This document shows positions 24,978 through 32,613 of a stretch of DNA of 47,892 nucleotides, piece by piece. Position 1 is the stretch's first letter. The number at the start of each line of letters is the position of its first letter. The DNA lies in the NCBI GenBank assembly GCA_018366195.1, contig JAGZIN010000020.1, positions 1 through 47,892 of the forward strand, in the 5' to 3' direction. The DNA is from Butyricicoccus pullicaecorum (GTDB lineage Bacteria; Bacillota; Clostridia; Oscillospirales; Butyricicoccaceae). A model generated the notes under the pieces. The model saw only the letters and a list, made by a program, of their open reading frames with translations, searched no databases and was not told where the DNA came from. The position numbers and the translations under genes were made by a program.

Positions 24978-25439
24978 TGAGATTCTCTGGCAAGAACACA
25001 GGGAAGTGCTTGCGGTCAGGGAAGAAAGATAATACAATTTGTTGTGATTGGATTACCAGACAGCAGGATTGCTGAAAATACTGAGAAAATAGCAAATCTC
25101 TCATTTCTGATGTAAGTGTATGTAAAGGGTTTTCCTGTATCCATGTGCCTTTCAGATGGGAACAAGACAGGAAACGCCGAAAAAGAGAAGCGGCACGCAA
25201 AAGAAACGGCTGGAAATGATGCCGCCAGAATGTCCATCGCGTAAAGTGCTCCGAACAAAGATGCCCGAAACCGCACCGATCCATGAGCGATTTTGGGTAT
25301 TTTACTGTGAGAAGCACTGTACACCTGCCGCGGTTATGAGGTTGTTTTTCAATCAATGAATACGATTTGTATTATTTTCTGATTTCATTACAAAACAACG
25401 GATTCTGTAAAAAATATTCAAAAATTTGAGGAATTCCTC
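24978..25439. other. 462-base gap without a convincing gene
   Basis: Short ORFs exist on both strands (for example 25,156-25,359 plus) but lack ribosome binding sites and protein-like composition. The gap contains one copy of a dispersed stem-loop repeat (25,258-25,310) and AT-rich sequence just before the S10 operon promoter. A decayed gene is possible. Confidence 0.5.
25258..25310 (+). repeat. second copy of the stem-loop repeat seen at 4352-4397
   Basis: The core ATGCCCGAAACCGCAC, then ATGAGCGATTTTGGG and TGTGAG, are shared base for base with the element at about 4,352-4,402. The stem ATGCCCGAAA/TTTTGGGTAT is kept. This copy is flanked by AGTGCT (25,246 region) and AGCACT (about 25,313), giving an extra outer pairing. 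Confidence 0.65.
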
Positions 25440-25468
25440 TTGACTTTGCGCCTGAAATGCGGTAATCT
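25440..25468 (+). promoter_or_regulatory. candidate promoter of the S10 operon
   Basis: TTGACT (25440-25445), a 17-base spacer and TAATCT (25463-25468). The -35 is good and the -10 poor. Its position just upstream of the folded leader favours it. Confidence 0.45.
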
Positions 25469-25817
25469 ATTAACGCACCTGCGAAAGCGGGGAAAAAGCG
25501 ATGATGCCGGAGATTGCTGGTTTGACCAGGTAACTTCGGCGGAGTAGGTCCGACAATCGGGCGGTTGAGACAACTGCTGATCAACAACGTTAATGTTCCT
25601 GCGTAAACTCGGAACTTCCGGTGCTTTTGACCGGTCAGCCGATAGCTTGAACCACTTGCGTTTTTTTTACCAAACCGGACCCTAGCACACCTGTGTGCAG
25701 CCGGTTATTTTCATGCCCTGTGACGATACGCGGGGCGGGGTTGCAGTTTCTCTCCGTAACGAGTCGGTACATTGCATTCTAATGTACGACTGTAAAATAC
25801 GAGGAGGAAATTCCAAA
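25469..25817 (+). ncRNA. long structured 5' leader of rpsJ / S10 operon
   Basis: About 350 bases with several perfect pairings: ATTAACG (25469) with CGTTAAT (25588) closing a multi-stem domain; GCCGGAG with CTTCGGC, and CTGG/CCAG nested inside; AACCGG...CCGGTT around GCACAC/GTGTGC (25,674-25,707); and GTCGGTACATT with AATGTACGAC (25,763-25,790) ending 11 bases before the Shine-Dalgarno. A T8 run lies at 25,661-25,668. This looks like an autoregulatory ribosomal leader or attenuator. The identity of the ligand protein is unknown. Confidence 0.6.
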
Positions 25818-26129
25818 ATGGCAAACGCTGAAAAGATTCGTATCCGTCTGAAGGCATACGACCACGAGCTGATTGACCAGTCCGCAGAAAAAATCGTTGA
25901 GACCGCAAAGCGCACAGGCGCTAAGGTTTCTGGTCCGATTCCGCTGCCGACCGAAAAGGAAATCATCACCATTCTGCGCGCTGTACACAAGTACAAGGAC
26001 AGCCGTGAGCAGTTTGAGCGCCGCACCCATAAGCGTCTCATTGATATCCTGAATCCGGCACAGAAGACGGTTGAGTCCCTGATGACGCTCGACCTGCCGG
26101 CAGGCGTTGAAATCGAAATTAAGCTTTAA
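25818..26129 (+). CDS. rpsJ: 30S ribosomal protein S10
   Basis: 103 aa from ATG 25818, with GAGGAGG 10 bases upstream; a frame extension to 25,695 runs through the structured leader and is not real. The sequence IRIRLKAYDHELIDQSAEKI, GPIPLPTEKEIITILRAVH and FERRTHKRLIDI is standard S10, a 30S head protein and NusE in antitermination. It is the first gene of the S10 operon, as usual, but is separated from rplC by an unusual 237-base spacer. Confidence 0.98.
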   Translation: MANAEKIRIRLKAYDHELIDQSAEKIVETAKRTGAKVSGPIPLPTEKEIITILRAVHKYKDSREQFERRTHKRLIDILNPAQKTVESLMTLDLPAGVEIEIKL

Positions 26130-26176
26130 GTTTAAGATAGAAAGACGGCGCTTTCCAATAACGCCGAGAATTGATT

Positions 26177-26254
26177 TGGAACACCTGTGGAGATAGCCGG
26201 CTGCGAGGCCTGCGAAGCAGGAAGCCCATTGCTTTTAGACAATGGGGCGTTCAC
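26177..26254 (+). mobile_element. probable 3' end remnant of an IS200/IS605 tnpB / omegaRNA-like end
   Basis: Read in frame from about 26,178 the sequence gives GTPVEIAGCEACEAGSPLL, which is like the ragged C-termini of clostridial TnpB proteins. The last bases, GAAGCCCATTG-(8 nt)-CAATGGGGCGTTCAC, match the usual right-end hairpin and TTCAC tip of this IS family, which is also the scaffold end of TnpB omegaRNA. No transposase remains. It lies inside the S10 operon between rpsJ and rplC. Recognition is from memory of the family's end structure. Confidence 0.55.
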
Positions 26255-26366
26255 CAAATGCGAACAATACCGCATGATGCGGTTTGTCACCTAGCTGCGA
26301 TTTCGCGCGGCGGGGTCAAGTTGGCGGTTTTGCCCGTCAACCAATAACCTTTAAGGAGGAAAAACT
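26255..26366 (+). promoter_or_regulatory. structured leader of rplC
   Basis: Downstream of the IS-like end lie ACCGCAT-G-ATGCGGT and GTTGGCGG-TTTTG-CCCGTCAAC, the latter ending about 15 bases before the AAGGAGG of rplC. They could control L3 translation separately from S10. Confidence 0.45.
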
Positions 26367-27065
26367 ATGAAGAAAGCAATCATCGGTAAGAAGATCGGCA
26401 TGACCCAGATCTTCGACGCTGAGGGTAAGGTAATTCCGGTTACCGTTATCGAAGCAGGTCCCTGCGTCGTAACCCAGCTCAAGACCGAGGAGAAGGAAGG
26501 CTATACTGCTGTGCAGATGGGCTTCCAGGACGTGAAGGAAAAGAAGCTCAACAAGCCGCAGCTCGGTCACCTCAAGAAGGCTGGCGAGTCGGTTAAGAAG
26601 TACCTCAAGGAGTTCCGCTTTGAGGATTGCACCACCTTCCAGATGGGTGACACCATCAAGGCTGATATCTTTGCAGAGGGCGATTATGTTGACGTAACCG
26701 GCACCTCTAAGGGTAAGGGCTTTGCTGGCGTTATCAAGCGCTGGAATGCAGGACGCTCCCCGATGAGCCATGGTGCAGGTCCGATGCACCGCCATCAGGG
26801 TTCTATGGGCGCTTGCTCTGACCCTTCCAAGATTATGAAGGGCAAAATGATGCCTGGTCATCTGGGTGCTGAGCAGGTGACTGTTCAGAACCTCGACGTT
26901 GTCAAGGTTGACGCAGAGATGAATCTCATCGCAGTTCGCGGCGCGATTCCGGGTCCCAAGGGCGGCATTGTATTCCTGAAGGATACAGTCAAGAACAACC
27001 GTGTTGCAAAGGGTCCGGCTGCCGCAGTCAGCAAGAACCCGCAGAAGGCTTCGGCTAGAAAGTAA
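26367..27065 (+). CDS. rplC: 50S ribosomal protein L3
   Basis: 232 aa from ATG 26367, with AAGGAGG upstream. It begins MKKAIIGKKIGMTQIFD and has the conserved loop RSPMSHGAGPMHRHQGSMGA, which reaches toward the peptidyl transferase centre. A C-terminal Ala/Lys tail (about 20 residues) makes it longer than the usual form of about 210 aa. It is an early assembly protein of the 50S subunit. Confidence 0.98.
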   Translation: MKKAIIGKKIGMTQIFDAEGKVIPVTVIEAGPCVVTQLKTEEKEGYTAVQMGFQDVKEKKLNKPQLGHLKKAGESVKKYLKEFRFEDCTTFQMGDTIKADIFAEGDYVDVTGTSKGKGFAGVIKRWNAGRSPMSHGAGPMHRHQGSMGACSDPSKIMKGKMMPGHLGAEQVTVQNLDVVKVDAEMNLIAVRGAIPGPKGGIVFLKDTVKNNRVAKGPAAAVSKNPQKASARK

Positions 27066-27083
27066 GGGGAGGAGGAAATAGAC

Positions 27084-27707
27084 ATGCCTACCGTTAAGGT
27101 TTATAATATGGCTGGTCAGCAGACCGGCGAAATGGAGCTCAACGCTGCTGTATTCGGCATCGAGCCAAACGTTCCTGCGATGCATGCAGCTGTTAAGAAT
27201 TATCTGGCAAACTGCCGTCAGGGCACACAGTCCACACTGACCCGCTCTGAGGTTCGCGGCGGCGGTATCAAGCCGTGGCGCCAGAAGGGCACAGGCCGTG
27301 CACGTCAGGGCTCTATCCGCTCTCCGCAGTGGACACACGGCGGTATTGCGCTGGGCCCGAAGCCTCGCTCCTACCGTTACAGCCTGAACAAGAAGCTCAA
27401 GCGTCTTGCGATGATGTCTGCGCTGTCCGCAAAGGCACAGGCTGGCGAGCTCATCGTAGTAGATGGACTCGATATGGGCGAAATCAAGACCAAGAGCTTT
27501 GCAGGCTTCCTCAAGTCTGTTGAGTCCACTGGCAAGGCACTGGTTGTAACACCAGAGGTTCGCAAGAACATTGTAAAGTCTGCTGCAAACATTCCGGGCG
27601 TTCGCACCACAATCGCGTCTACCCTGAATGTTTATGACATCCTCAACGCAGATTTGTTCATTCTGGACAAAGATGCGGTACACAAGATCGAGGAGGTATA
27701 CGCATAA
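27084..27707 (+). CDS. rplD: 50S ribosomal protein L4
   Basis: 207 aa from ATG 27084, with GGAGGA upstream. The exit-tunnel loop GGGIKPWRQKGTGRARQGS and the following SPQWTHGGIALGPKPRSY are typical. In enterobacteria L4 also represses its own operon; no homologous leader can be claimed here. Its stop overlaps the rplW start by one base. Confidence 0.98.
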   Translation: MPTVKVYNMAGQQTGEMELNAAVFGIEPNVPAMHAAVKNYLANCRQGTQSTLTRSEVRGGGIKPWRQKGTGRARQGSIRSPQWTHGGIALGPKPRSYRYSLNKKLKRLAMMSALSAKAQAGELIVVDGLDMGEIKTKSFAGFLKSVESTGKALVVTPEVRKNIVKSAANIPGVRTTIASTLNVYDILNADLFILDKDAVHKIEEVYA

Positions 27708-28000
27708 TGAAATTCGCACATGACGTCATCAGAAAGCCTGTTATCACAGAGCGCTCTATGTCTGGTCTGGCTGAGAACAAGTACGTGTTCGAGGTTGCTC
27801 CGGGCGCAGGCAAGATTGAAATTAAGAAGGCTGTTGAAGAAATCTTCGGCGTAAAGGTCGCTAAGGTAAATACCATCAAGCTGCCGGGCAAGTGGAAGCG
27901 CATGGGCGTTTACACCGGCAAGACCGCTGCAAAGAAGAAGGCAATCGTTACACTGACTGACGATTCCAAGAAGATTGAAATCTTCGAGAACATGATGTAA
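27707..28000 (+). CDS. rplW: 50S ribosomal protein L23
   Basis: 97 aa from ATG 27707 (TAATG overlap with rplD; SD GAGGAGG). It begins with DVIRKPVITERSMSGLAENK and contains the loop KVNTIKLPGKWKRMGVYTGK. It lies at the tunnel exit and forms the docking site for trigger factor and SRP. Confidence 0.98.
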   Translation: MKFAHDVIRKPVITERSMSGLAENKYVFEVAPGAGKIEIKKAVEEIFGVKVAKVNTIKLPGKWKRMGVYTGKTAAKKKAIVTLTDDSKKIEIFENMM

Positions 28001-28159
28001 GTTCCGGCGCGTCCCTTTGCAGGGAAACCGCATGGACACGGCAAGGAGGCGCTTCCCGCTGCGGAAGGCTTCCGGTGCCGCAGAAGGACTCTCGGAGTCC
28101 GGTTATGGGGAACGCACCCCGATAAGAAAGCACGTTAGATTTAAGGAGTTGAAATCACA
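28001..28159 (+). promoter_or_regulatory. structured spacer between rplW and rplB
   Basis: 159 bases with four perfect small hairpins in a row: TCCCT/AGGGA (28012-28025), CTGCGG/CCGCAG (28059-28083), GGACTC/GAGTCC (28086-28100) and GGGG/CCCC (28107-28120). No T-run follows, so this is not a terminator. It is a possible leader for rplB. Confidence 0.5.
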
Positions 28160-28993
28160 ATGGCGATTAAGACTTTCAGCCCGACAACCCCGTCTCGCAG
28201 AAACATGACTGTTCTGTCTTACAAGGGTCTGTCCAAGGTGAAGCCTGAAAAGAGCCTTCTTCAGAAGCTCAAAAAGACCGCTGGCCGCAACAGCTATGGC
28301 CGCATCACCGTTCGTCATCATGGCGGCGGCAACAAGCAGAAGTATCGTATCATTGACTTCAAGCGTCAGAAGATGGATATGCCCGCAACTGTTCTGACTC
28401 TGGAGTACGATCCAAACCGTTCTGCAAACATCGCACTCATTCAGTATGAGGACGGTGTAAAGACATATATCCTGGCACCGGAAGGTCTCAAGATTGGTGC
28501 ACAGGTCATCTGCTCCACCACTGCGGATATCAAGCCCGGCAACTGCCTGCCGATTGCAAATATTCCGGTTGGTACTGTAATTCACAATATTGAGCTGTAT
28601 CCGGGCAAGGGTGCACAGCTCGTTCGTTCCGCCGGCGTGGCTGCACAGCTCATGGCGAAGGAGAACGGCAAGGCACAGGTTCGTCTGCCTTCTGGCGAGG
28701 TTCGCTATGTTCGTCTGGACTGCAAGGCAACCATCGGTCAGGTTGGCAATCAGGATCATTCCAACGTACAGCTGGGTAAGGCTGGCCGCAGCCGTCACAT
28801 GGGTATTCGCCCAACCGTTCGCGGTTCTGTTATGAACCCGTGCGATCACCCGCATGGTGGTGGTGAAGGCAAGAGCCCAATCGGTCGTCCGTCTCCGGTT
28901 ACTCCGTGGGGCAAGCCGGCTATGGGTTACAAGACCCGCAAGAAGAACCATCGCACCGACAAGCAGATTGTCAAGCGTCGTAACGGAAAGTAA
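28160..28993 (+). CDS. rplB: 50S ribosomal protein L2
   Basis: 277 aa from ATG 28160, with AAGGAG upstream. The conserved regions GRNSYGRITVRHHGGGNKQK and NPCDHPHGGGEGKSPIGRPS (including the functional His near the peptidyl transferase centre) are present, with a basic C-terminus. Length is normal. It is preceded by a hairpin-rich spacer rather than being coupled to rplW. Confidence 0.98.
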   Translation: MAIKTFSPTTPSRRNMTVLSYKGLSKVKPEKSLLQKLKKTAGRNSYGRITVRHHGGGNKQKYRIIDFKRQKMDMPATVLTLEYDPNRSANIALIQYEDGVKTYILAPEGLKIGAQVICSTTADIKPGNCLPIANIPVGTVIHNIELYPGKGAQLVRSAGVAAQLMAKENGKAQVRLPSGEVRYVRLDCKATIGQVGNQDHSNVQLGKAGRSRHMGIRPTVRGSVMNPCDHPHGGGEGKSPIGRPSPVTPWGKPAMGYKTRKKNHRTDKQIVKRRNGK

Positions 28994-29011
28994 GGAAAGG
29001 AGACTTAAAAT

Positions 29012-29293
29012 ATGGGCAGAAGTGTTAAGAAGGGCCCTTTTGTGGCTCCTGAGCTTTACAAAAGAGTTGCTAGCATGAATGAGGCAGGCGAAAAGAAGGT
29101 TGTCAAGACCTGGTCCCGTGCCTCCACCATTTTCCCGGAATTCGTTGGCCACACCATCGCAGTGCATGACGGCCGCAAGCACGTTCCGGTATATGTGACC
29201 GAGGACATGGTAGGTCATAAGCTGGGCGAGTTCGCGCCGACCCGTACCTACAAGGGTCACGCGGGCAGCAAGACCTCCAACAACGGTAAGTAA
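29012..29293 (+). CDS. rpsS: 30S ribosomal protein S19
   Basis: 93 aa from ATG 29012, with AAAGGAG upstream. MGRSVKKGPFVAPEL at the start and EFVGHTIAVHDGRKHVPVYV, MVGHKLGEFAPTRTY later are textbook S19, a 30S head protein near the A-site tRNA. Short spacers on both sides. Confidence 0.98.
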   Translation: MGRSVKKGPFVAPELYKRVASMNEAGEKKVVKTWSRASTIFPEFVGHTIAVHDGRKHVPVYVTEDMVGHKLGEFAPTRTYKGHAGSKTSNNGK

Positions 29294-29309
29294 GGGGAGG
29301 TAAGAACAA

Positions 29310-29645
29310 ATGGAAGCAAGAGCAATTGTTAGAAATGTCCGCATGACTCCCCGCAAGATGAAGCTCATCTGTGACCTCATTCGCGGAAAAGATGCAGGCA
29401 CCGCAATGGCTATCATTATGAACACCCCAAAGGCTGCCTCTGAGGTGATGGCAAAGCTGCTCAAGAGCGCTGTTGCCAACGCAGAGAACAACCACGGCAT
29501 GAACACCGACAGCCTGTATGTCAAGGAAGTTCATGTTGCACCAGGTCCTATCATGAAGCGTGTTATGCCGCGTGCACAGGGCCGTGCATTCCGTATCCTG
29601 AAGAGAACCTCTCATGTAACTCTGGTTCTCGCAGAGAAAGAATAA
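29310..29645 (+). CDS. rplV: 50S ribosomal protein L22
   Basis: 111 aa from ATG 29310, with GGGGAGG upstream. It starts MEARAIVRNVRMTPRKMKLI, and the C-terminal hairpin PRAQGRAFRILKRTSHVTL extends into the exit tunnel, where macrolide-resistance changes occur in this family; no insertion is seen. It lies between rpsS and rpsC. Confidence 0.98.
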   Translation: MEARAIVRNVRMTPRKMKLICDLIRGKDAGTAMAIIMNTPKAASEVMAKLLKSAVANAENNHGMNTDSLYVKEVHVAPGPIMKRVMPRAQGRAFRILKRTSHVTLVLAEKE

Positions 29646-29659
29646 GGGGAGGTTAAACA

Positions 29660-30424
29660 ATGGGCCAGAAAGTTAATCCACACGGTCTCCGTGTAGGCGT
29701 AATCAAGAATTGGGATTCCCGTTGGTTCGCAAAGGACGCACAGTTCGGCGATCTCCTCGTGGAAGACTACAATATTCGTAAGGTTCTGAAGAAGAAGCTG
29801 TATGATGCAGGCGTGGCTGCAATCGAAATCGAGCGCACCACCAAGGAAGTCAAGATTATTCTTCAGGTTGCACGTCCGGGTCTTGTCATCGGTAAGGGCG
29901 GCGAGCTCATCGAGAAGCTGCAGGCTGAGATGGCAAAGATGATCGGCAAGCCAACCAAGATTTCCATCATCGAGCTGAAGAACCCGGATACAAACGCACA
30001 GCTGGTTGCAGAGAATATCGCAGCACAGCTGGAAAAGCGTATTTCTTTCCGCCGCGCAATGAAGCAGTCCATGGGCCGCGCAATGCGTATGGGCGCAAAG
30101 GGCATCAAGACTTGCTGCTCTGGTCGTCTGGGCGGTGCTGAAATTGCACGTACTGAGCACTATCATGAGGGTACAATCCCGCTGCAGACTCTGCGTGCAG
30201 ATATCGACTACGGTTTTGCTGAGGCAAATACAACCTACGGCAAAATCGGTGTTAAGGTTTGGATTTACAAGGGCGAAGTTCTGACCGGCGGTCCGCGTCT
30301 GGGCCGTTCGATTGAAGCTCCGAAGCCCGCTTTCGAGCGCCGCGACCGCCGCGACCGCCGCAATGGCGACCGTCGCAACGGTGATCGCCGCCGCGCACCG
30401 CGCCAGGAAGGAGGCAACCGCTAA
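29660..30424 (+). CDS. rpsC: 30S ribosomal protein S3 with an Arg/Asp repeat tail
   Basis: 254 aa from ATG 29660, with GGGGAGG upstream. The KH domain (RPGLVIGKGGELIEKLQAEM) and C-terminal domain (TYGKIGVKVWIYKGE) are normal. After about residue 220 there is an extra tail of repeated RRDRR and NGDRR units ending in QEGGNR, encoded by near-identical GC-rich repeats. Its stop overlaps rplP by one base. S3 lies at the mRNA entry channel. Confidence 0.98.
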   Translation: MGQKVNPHGLRVGVIKNWDSRWFAKDAQFGDLLVEDYNIRKVLKKKLYDAGVAAIEIERTTKEVKIILQVARPGLVIGKGGELIEKLQAEMAKMIGKPTKISIIELKNPDTNAQLVAENIAAQLEKRISFRRAMKQSMGRAMRMGAKGIKTCCSGRLGGAEIARTEHYHEGTIPLQTLRADIDYGFAEANTTYGKIGVKVWIYKGEVLTGGPRLGRSIEAPKPAFERRDRRDRRNGDRRNGDRRRAPRQEGGNR

Positions 30425-30852
30425 TGCTGCTCCCAAAGAGAGTAAAATATCGTCGCGTTCATAGAGGCCGCCTCAAGGGCAAGGCTTCCCGTGGTAACTT
30501 TGTTGCATACGGTGAATATGGCATCATGGCTACTGAGCCTGCATGGATTACCTCGAATCAAATCGAGGCAGCCCGTATCGCTATGACCCGTTACACCAAG
30601 CGTGGTGGTAAGGTATGGATTAAGATTTTCCCTGACAAGCCGGTTACAGAGAAGCCTGCTGAGACCCGAATGGGTTCCGGTAAGGGCTCTCCGGAGTACT
30701 GGGTCGCTGTTGTAAAGCCGGGCCGCGTTCTCTTTGAGATTGCCGGTGTTTCCGAGGAAGTCGCTCGTGAGGCACTGCGTCTGGCTAGCCACAAGCTGCC
30801 GGTTAAGACCAAGTTTGTAGCCCGTGAGACCAAGATTGGTGGTGAAGAATGA
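30424..30852 (+). CDS. rplP: 50S ribosomal protein L16
   Basis: 142 aa from ATG 30424, overlapping the rpsC stop (TAATG). MLLPKRVKYRRVHRGRLKG and RMGSGKGSPEYWVAVVKPGR are the standard signatures. It organises the A-site region of 23S rRNA. Its stop overlaps rpmC. Confidence 0.98.
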   Translation: MLLPKRVKYRRVHRGRLKGKASRGNFVAYGEYGIMATEPAWITSNQIEAARIAMTRYTKRGGKVWIKIFPDKPVTEKPAETRMGSGKGSPEYWVAVVKPGRVLFEIAGVSEEVAREALRLASHKLPVKTKFVARETKIGGEE

Positions 30853-31049
30853 TGAAGGCAAAAGAGATTAGAGAGCTGAGCGCCGCAGAGCTCGAGACCA
30901 AAATCGCCGAGCTGAAGAAGGATCTCTTTAACCTGAGACTTCAGCATGCAACCAATCAGCTTGACAACACCAACAAGATTTCTGAGGTTAAGCGCGATAT
31001 CGCGCGTGTCAACACCGTTCTCCGCGAGCTTCAGCTTGCGGGCAAGTAA
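30852..31049 (+). CDS. rpmC: 50S ribosomal protein L29
   Basis: 65 aa from ATG 30852. ATG 30849 is directly in front and would add one Met; 30852 gives the usual MKAKEIREL start. Two helices (LETKIAELKKDLFNLRLQHA and ISEVKRDIARVNTVLREL) define the family. It binds next to L23 at the tunnel exit and is coupled to rplP by overlap. Confidence 0.96.
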   Translation: MKAKEIRELSAAELETKIAELKKDLFNLRLQHATNQLDNTNKISEVKRDIARVNTVLRELQLAGK

Positions 31050-31064
31050 GGGAGGTAAGCGAAG

Positions 31065-31322
31065 TTGAGCGAGAGAGCGTTACGCAAGACCAGAATCGGC
31101 AAGGTTGTATCCGATAAGATGGATAAGACCATTGTCGTTGCTATCGAGGACAGCGTTCAGCATCCTCTGTATAAGAAGGTTATGAAGAGAACCTATAAGC
31201 TGAAGGCACACGACGAAAACAACGAGTGCAAGATTGGCGATAAGGTTAAAGTTATGGAGACCCGTCCGCTGTCCAAGGACAAGCGTTGGAGACTGGTCGA
31301 AGTGATTGAGAAGGCGAAGTAA
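31065..31322 (+). CDS. rpsQ: 30S ribosomal protein S17
   Basis: 85 aa from TTG 31065, with GGGAGGT upstream; no ATG is available in frame at the right distance. RALRKTRIGKVVSDKMDKTI and VKVMETRPLSKDKRWRLVEV are diagnostic of the OB-fold S17, an early 16S rRNA binder. Confidence 0.97.
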   Translation: MSERALRKTRIGKVVSDKMDKTIVVAIEDSVQHPLYKKVMKRTYKLKAHDENNECKIGDKVKVMETRPLSKDKRWRLVEVIEKAK

Positions 31323-31336
31323 GGAGGAGCGCACAC

Positions 31337-31705
31337 ATGATTCAGCAGGAGACTTTTCTGCGCGCAGCTGACAACAGCGGCGCAAAGGAGCTGAAGTGCA
31401 TTCGTGTTCTCGGCGGCTCCACCCGTAAGTACGGCAACATTGGCGACGTGATTGTTTGCTCTGTCCGCAAGGCAACCCCGGGCGGCGGCGTAAAGAAAGG
31501 CGACGTTGTAAAGGCTGTTATCGTCCGCTCTGTAAAGGGCTTGCGCCGTGCGGACGGCAGCTATATCCGCTTCGACGAGAATGCGGCTGTTATCATCAAG
31601 GAAGATAAGAACCCCAGAGGTACCCGTATCTTTGGGCCTGTTGCACGTGAGCTGCGCGACAAGGACTACATGAAGATCCTGTCTCTGGCTCCCGAAGTAC
31701 TGTAA
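31337..31705 (+). CDS. rplN: 50S ribosomal protein L14
   Basis: 122 aa from ATG 31337, with AAGGAGG upstream. MIQQETFLRAADNSGAKELK and GSYIRFDENAAVIIKEDKNP, then GTRIFGPVARELRDKDYMKI, are standard. L14 forms part of the intersubunit bridge and is the target of the silencing factor RsfS. Confidence 0.98.
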   Translation: MIQQETFLRAADNSGAKELKCIRVLGGSTRKYGNIGDVIVCSVRKATPGGGVKKGDVVKAVIVRSVKGLRRADGSYIRFDENAAVIIKEDKNPRGTRIFGPVARELRDKDYMKILSLAPEVL

Positions 31706-31720
31706 GGAGGTCCCCGAAAC

Positions 31721-32038
31721 ATGAATACTCTGCATATCAAGACGGGCGACACCGCAGTTGTCCTCTCTGGTAAGGAGAAGGGCAAGCAGGGCAAGGTTCT
31801 GTCCGTAAACCCAAAGAAGGCTATGGTTGTGATTGAGGGTGTCAACATGATTACCTGCCACCAGAAGCCGCGCCGTCAGGGTGAGACCGGCGGCATCATC
31901 AAGCGCGAGGGCGCACTGCGTGCTTGTAAGGTTATGAAGGTTTGCCCGAAGTGCGGCAAGCCAACCCGCCCGGCTGCAAAGATTCTTGAGAACGGCAACA
32001 AGGTTGCTGTCTGCAAGAAGTGCGGCGAGACGATTTAA
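31721..32038 (+). CDS. rplX: 50S ribosomal protein L24 with Cys-pair tail
   Basis: 105 aa from ATG 31721, with AAGGAGG upstream. The KOW motif (HIKTGDTAVVLSGKEKGKQG) starts the protein. The C-terminus has CPKCG and CKKCG pairs separated by about 20 residues, a zinc-ribbon-like form found in many but not all bacterial L24 proteins. It is an assembly initiator of the 50S subunit. Confidence 0.97.
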   Translation: MNTLHIKTGDTAVVLSGKEKGKQGKVLSVNPKKAMVVIEGVNMITCHQKPRRQGETGGIIKREGALRACKVMKVCPKCGKPTRPAAKILENGNKVAVCKKCGETI

Positions 32039-32054
32039 GGAGGAGGTTTAACTT

Positions 32055-32597
32055 ATGCCTAGACTGAAGGATAAGTATGTCGCAGAGGTTGCACCTGCTC
32101 TGATGAAGAAGTTCGAGTACAAGAGCACCATGCAGATCCCGAAGATTGACAAAATCATCGTAAACTGCGGCTGTGGTAAGGAAGCAAATGGCAACGCTAA
32201 GGTTCTCGAGGCTGTTGTTCGTGATTTGACTGCAATCACCGGCCAGAAGGCTGTTGTAACCACTGCAAAGAAGTCGGTTGCAAACTTTAAGCTGCGTGAG
32301 GGCATGCCGGTTGGCGCAAAGGTAACTCTGCGCGCAGACCGTATGTGGGAGTTCTTGGATCGTCTGTTCAACGTGGCTCTGCCGCGTGTACGTGACTTCC
32401 GTGGTATCTCTGCAAACTCTTTTGACGGCCGCGGCAACTACGCATTCGGTCTCAAGGAGCAGCTGATTTTCCCAGAAATCTCCTACGAGCAGATTGATAA
32501 GATTCGTGGTATGGATATCATCATCTGCACCACTGCAAACACTGACGAAGAAGCACGCGAGCTGTTGTCCCTGATGGGCGCACCGTTCGCGAAGTAA
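32055..32597 (+). CDS. rplE: 50S ribosomal protein L5
   Basis: 180 aa from ATG 32055, with AAGGAGG upstream. KIDKIIVNCGCGKEANGNAK, VTLRADRMWEFLDRLFNVAL and PRVRDFRGISANSFDGRGNY match L5, which binds 5S rRNA and the P-site tRNA elbow. It is followed by rpsN as usual. Confidence 0.98.
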   Translation: MPRLKDKYVAEVAPALMKKFEYKSTMQIPKIDKIIVNCGCGKEANGNAKVLEAVVRDLTAITGQKAVVTTAKKSVANFKLREGMPVGAKVTLRADRMWEFLDRLFNVALPRVRDFRGISANSFDGRGNYAFGLKEQLIFPEISYEQIDKIRGMDIIICTTANTDEEARELLSLMGAPFAK

Positions 32598-32613
32598 GAA
32601 GGAGGAGAATTCA

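Noticed and set aside
25156..25359. Plus ORF of 67 codons in the gap before the S10 operon
   Set aside because: No ribosome binding site; it overlaps the stem-loop repeat, and the peptide is not protein-like.
25469..25600. Leader upstream of rpsJ as a known metabolite riboswitch (c-di-GMP, THF, preQ1)
   Set aside because: The conserved core bases of those classes could not be found; only generic stems match.
26337..27719. Long minus-strand ORF of 460 codons opposite rplC-rplD
   Set aside because: It is exactly antisense to two highly expressed ribosomal genes, has no RBS, and its protein is a low-complexity Leu/Cys/His-rich shadow of biased codon use.
28103..29524. Minus-strand ORF of 473 codons opposite rplB-rpsS-rplV
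   Set aside because: Shadow of codon bias on the opposite strand; it spans several gene boundaries and has no promoter or RBS.
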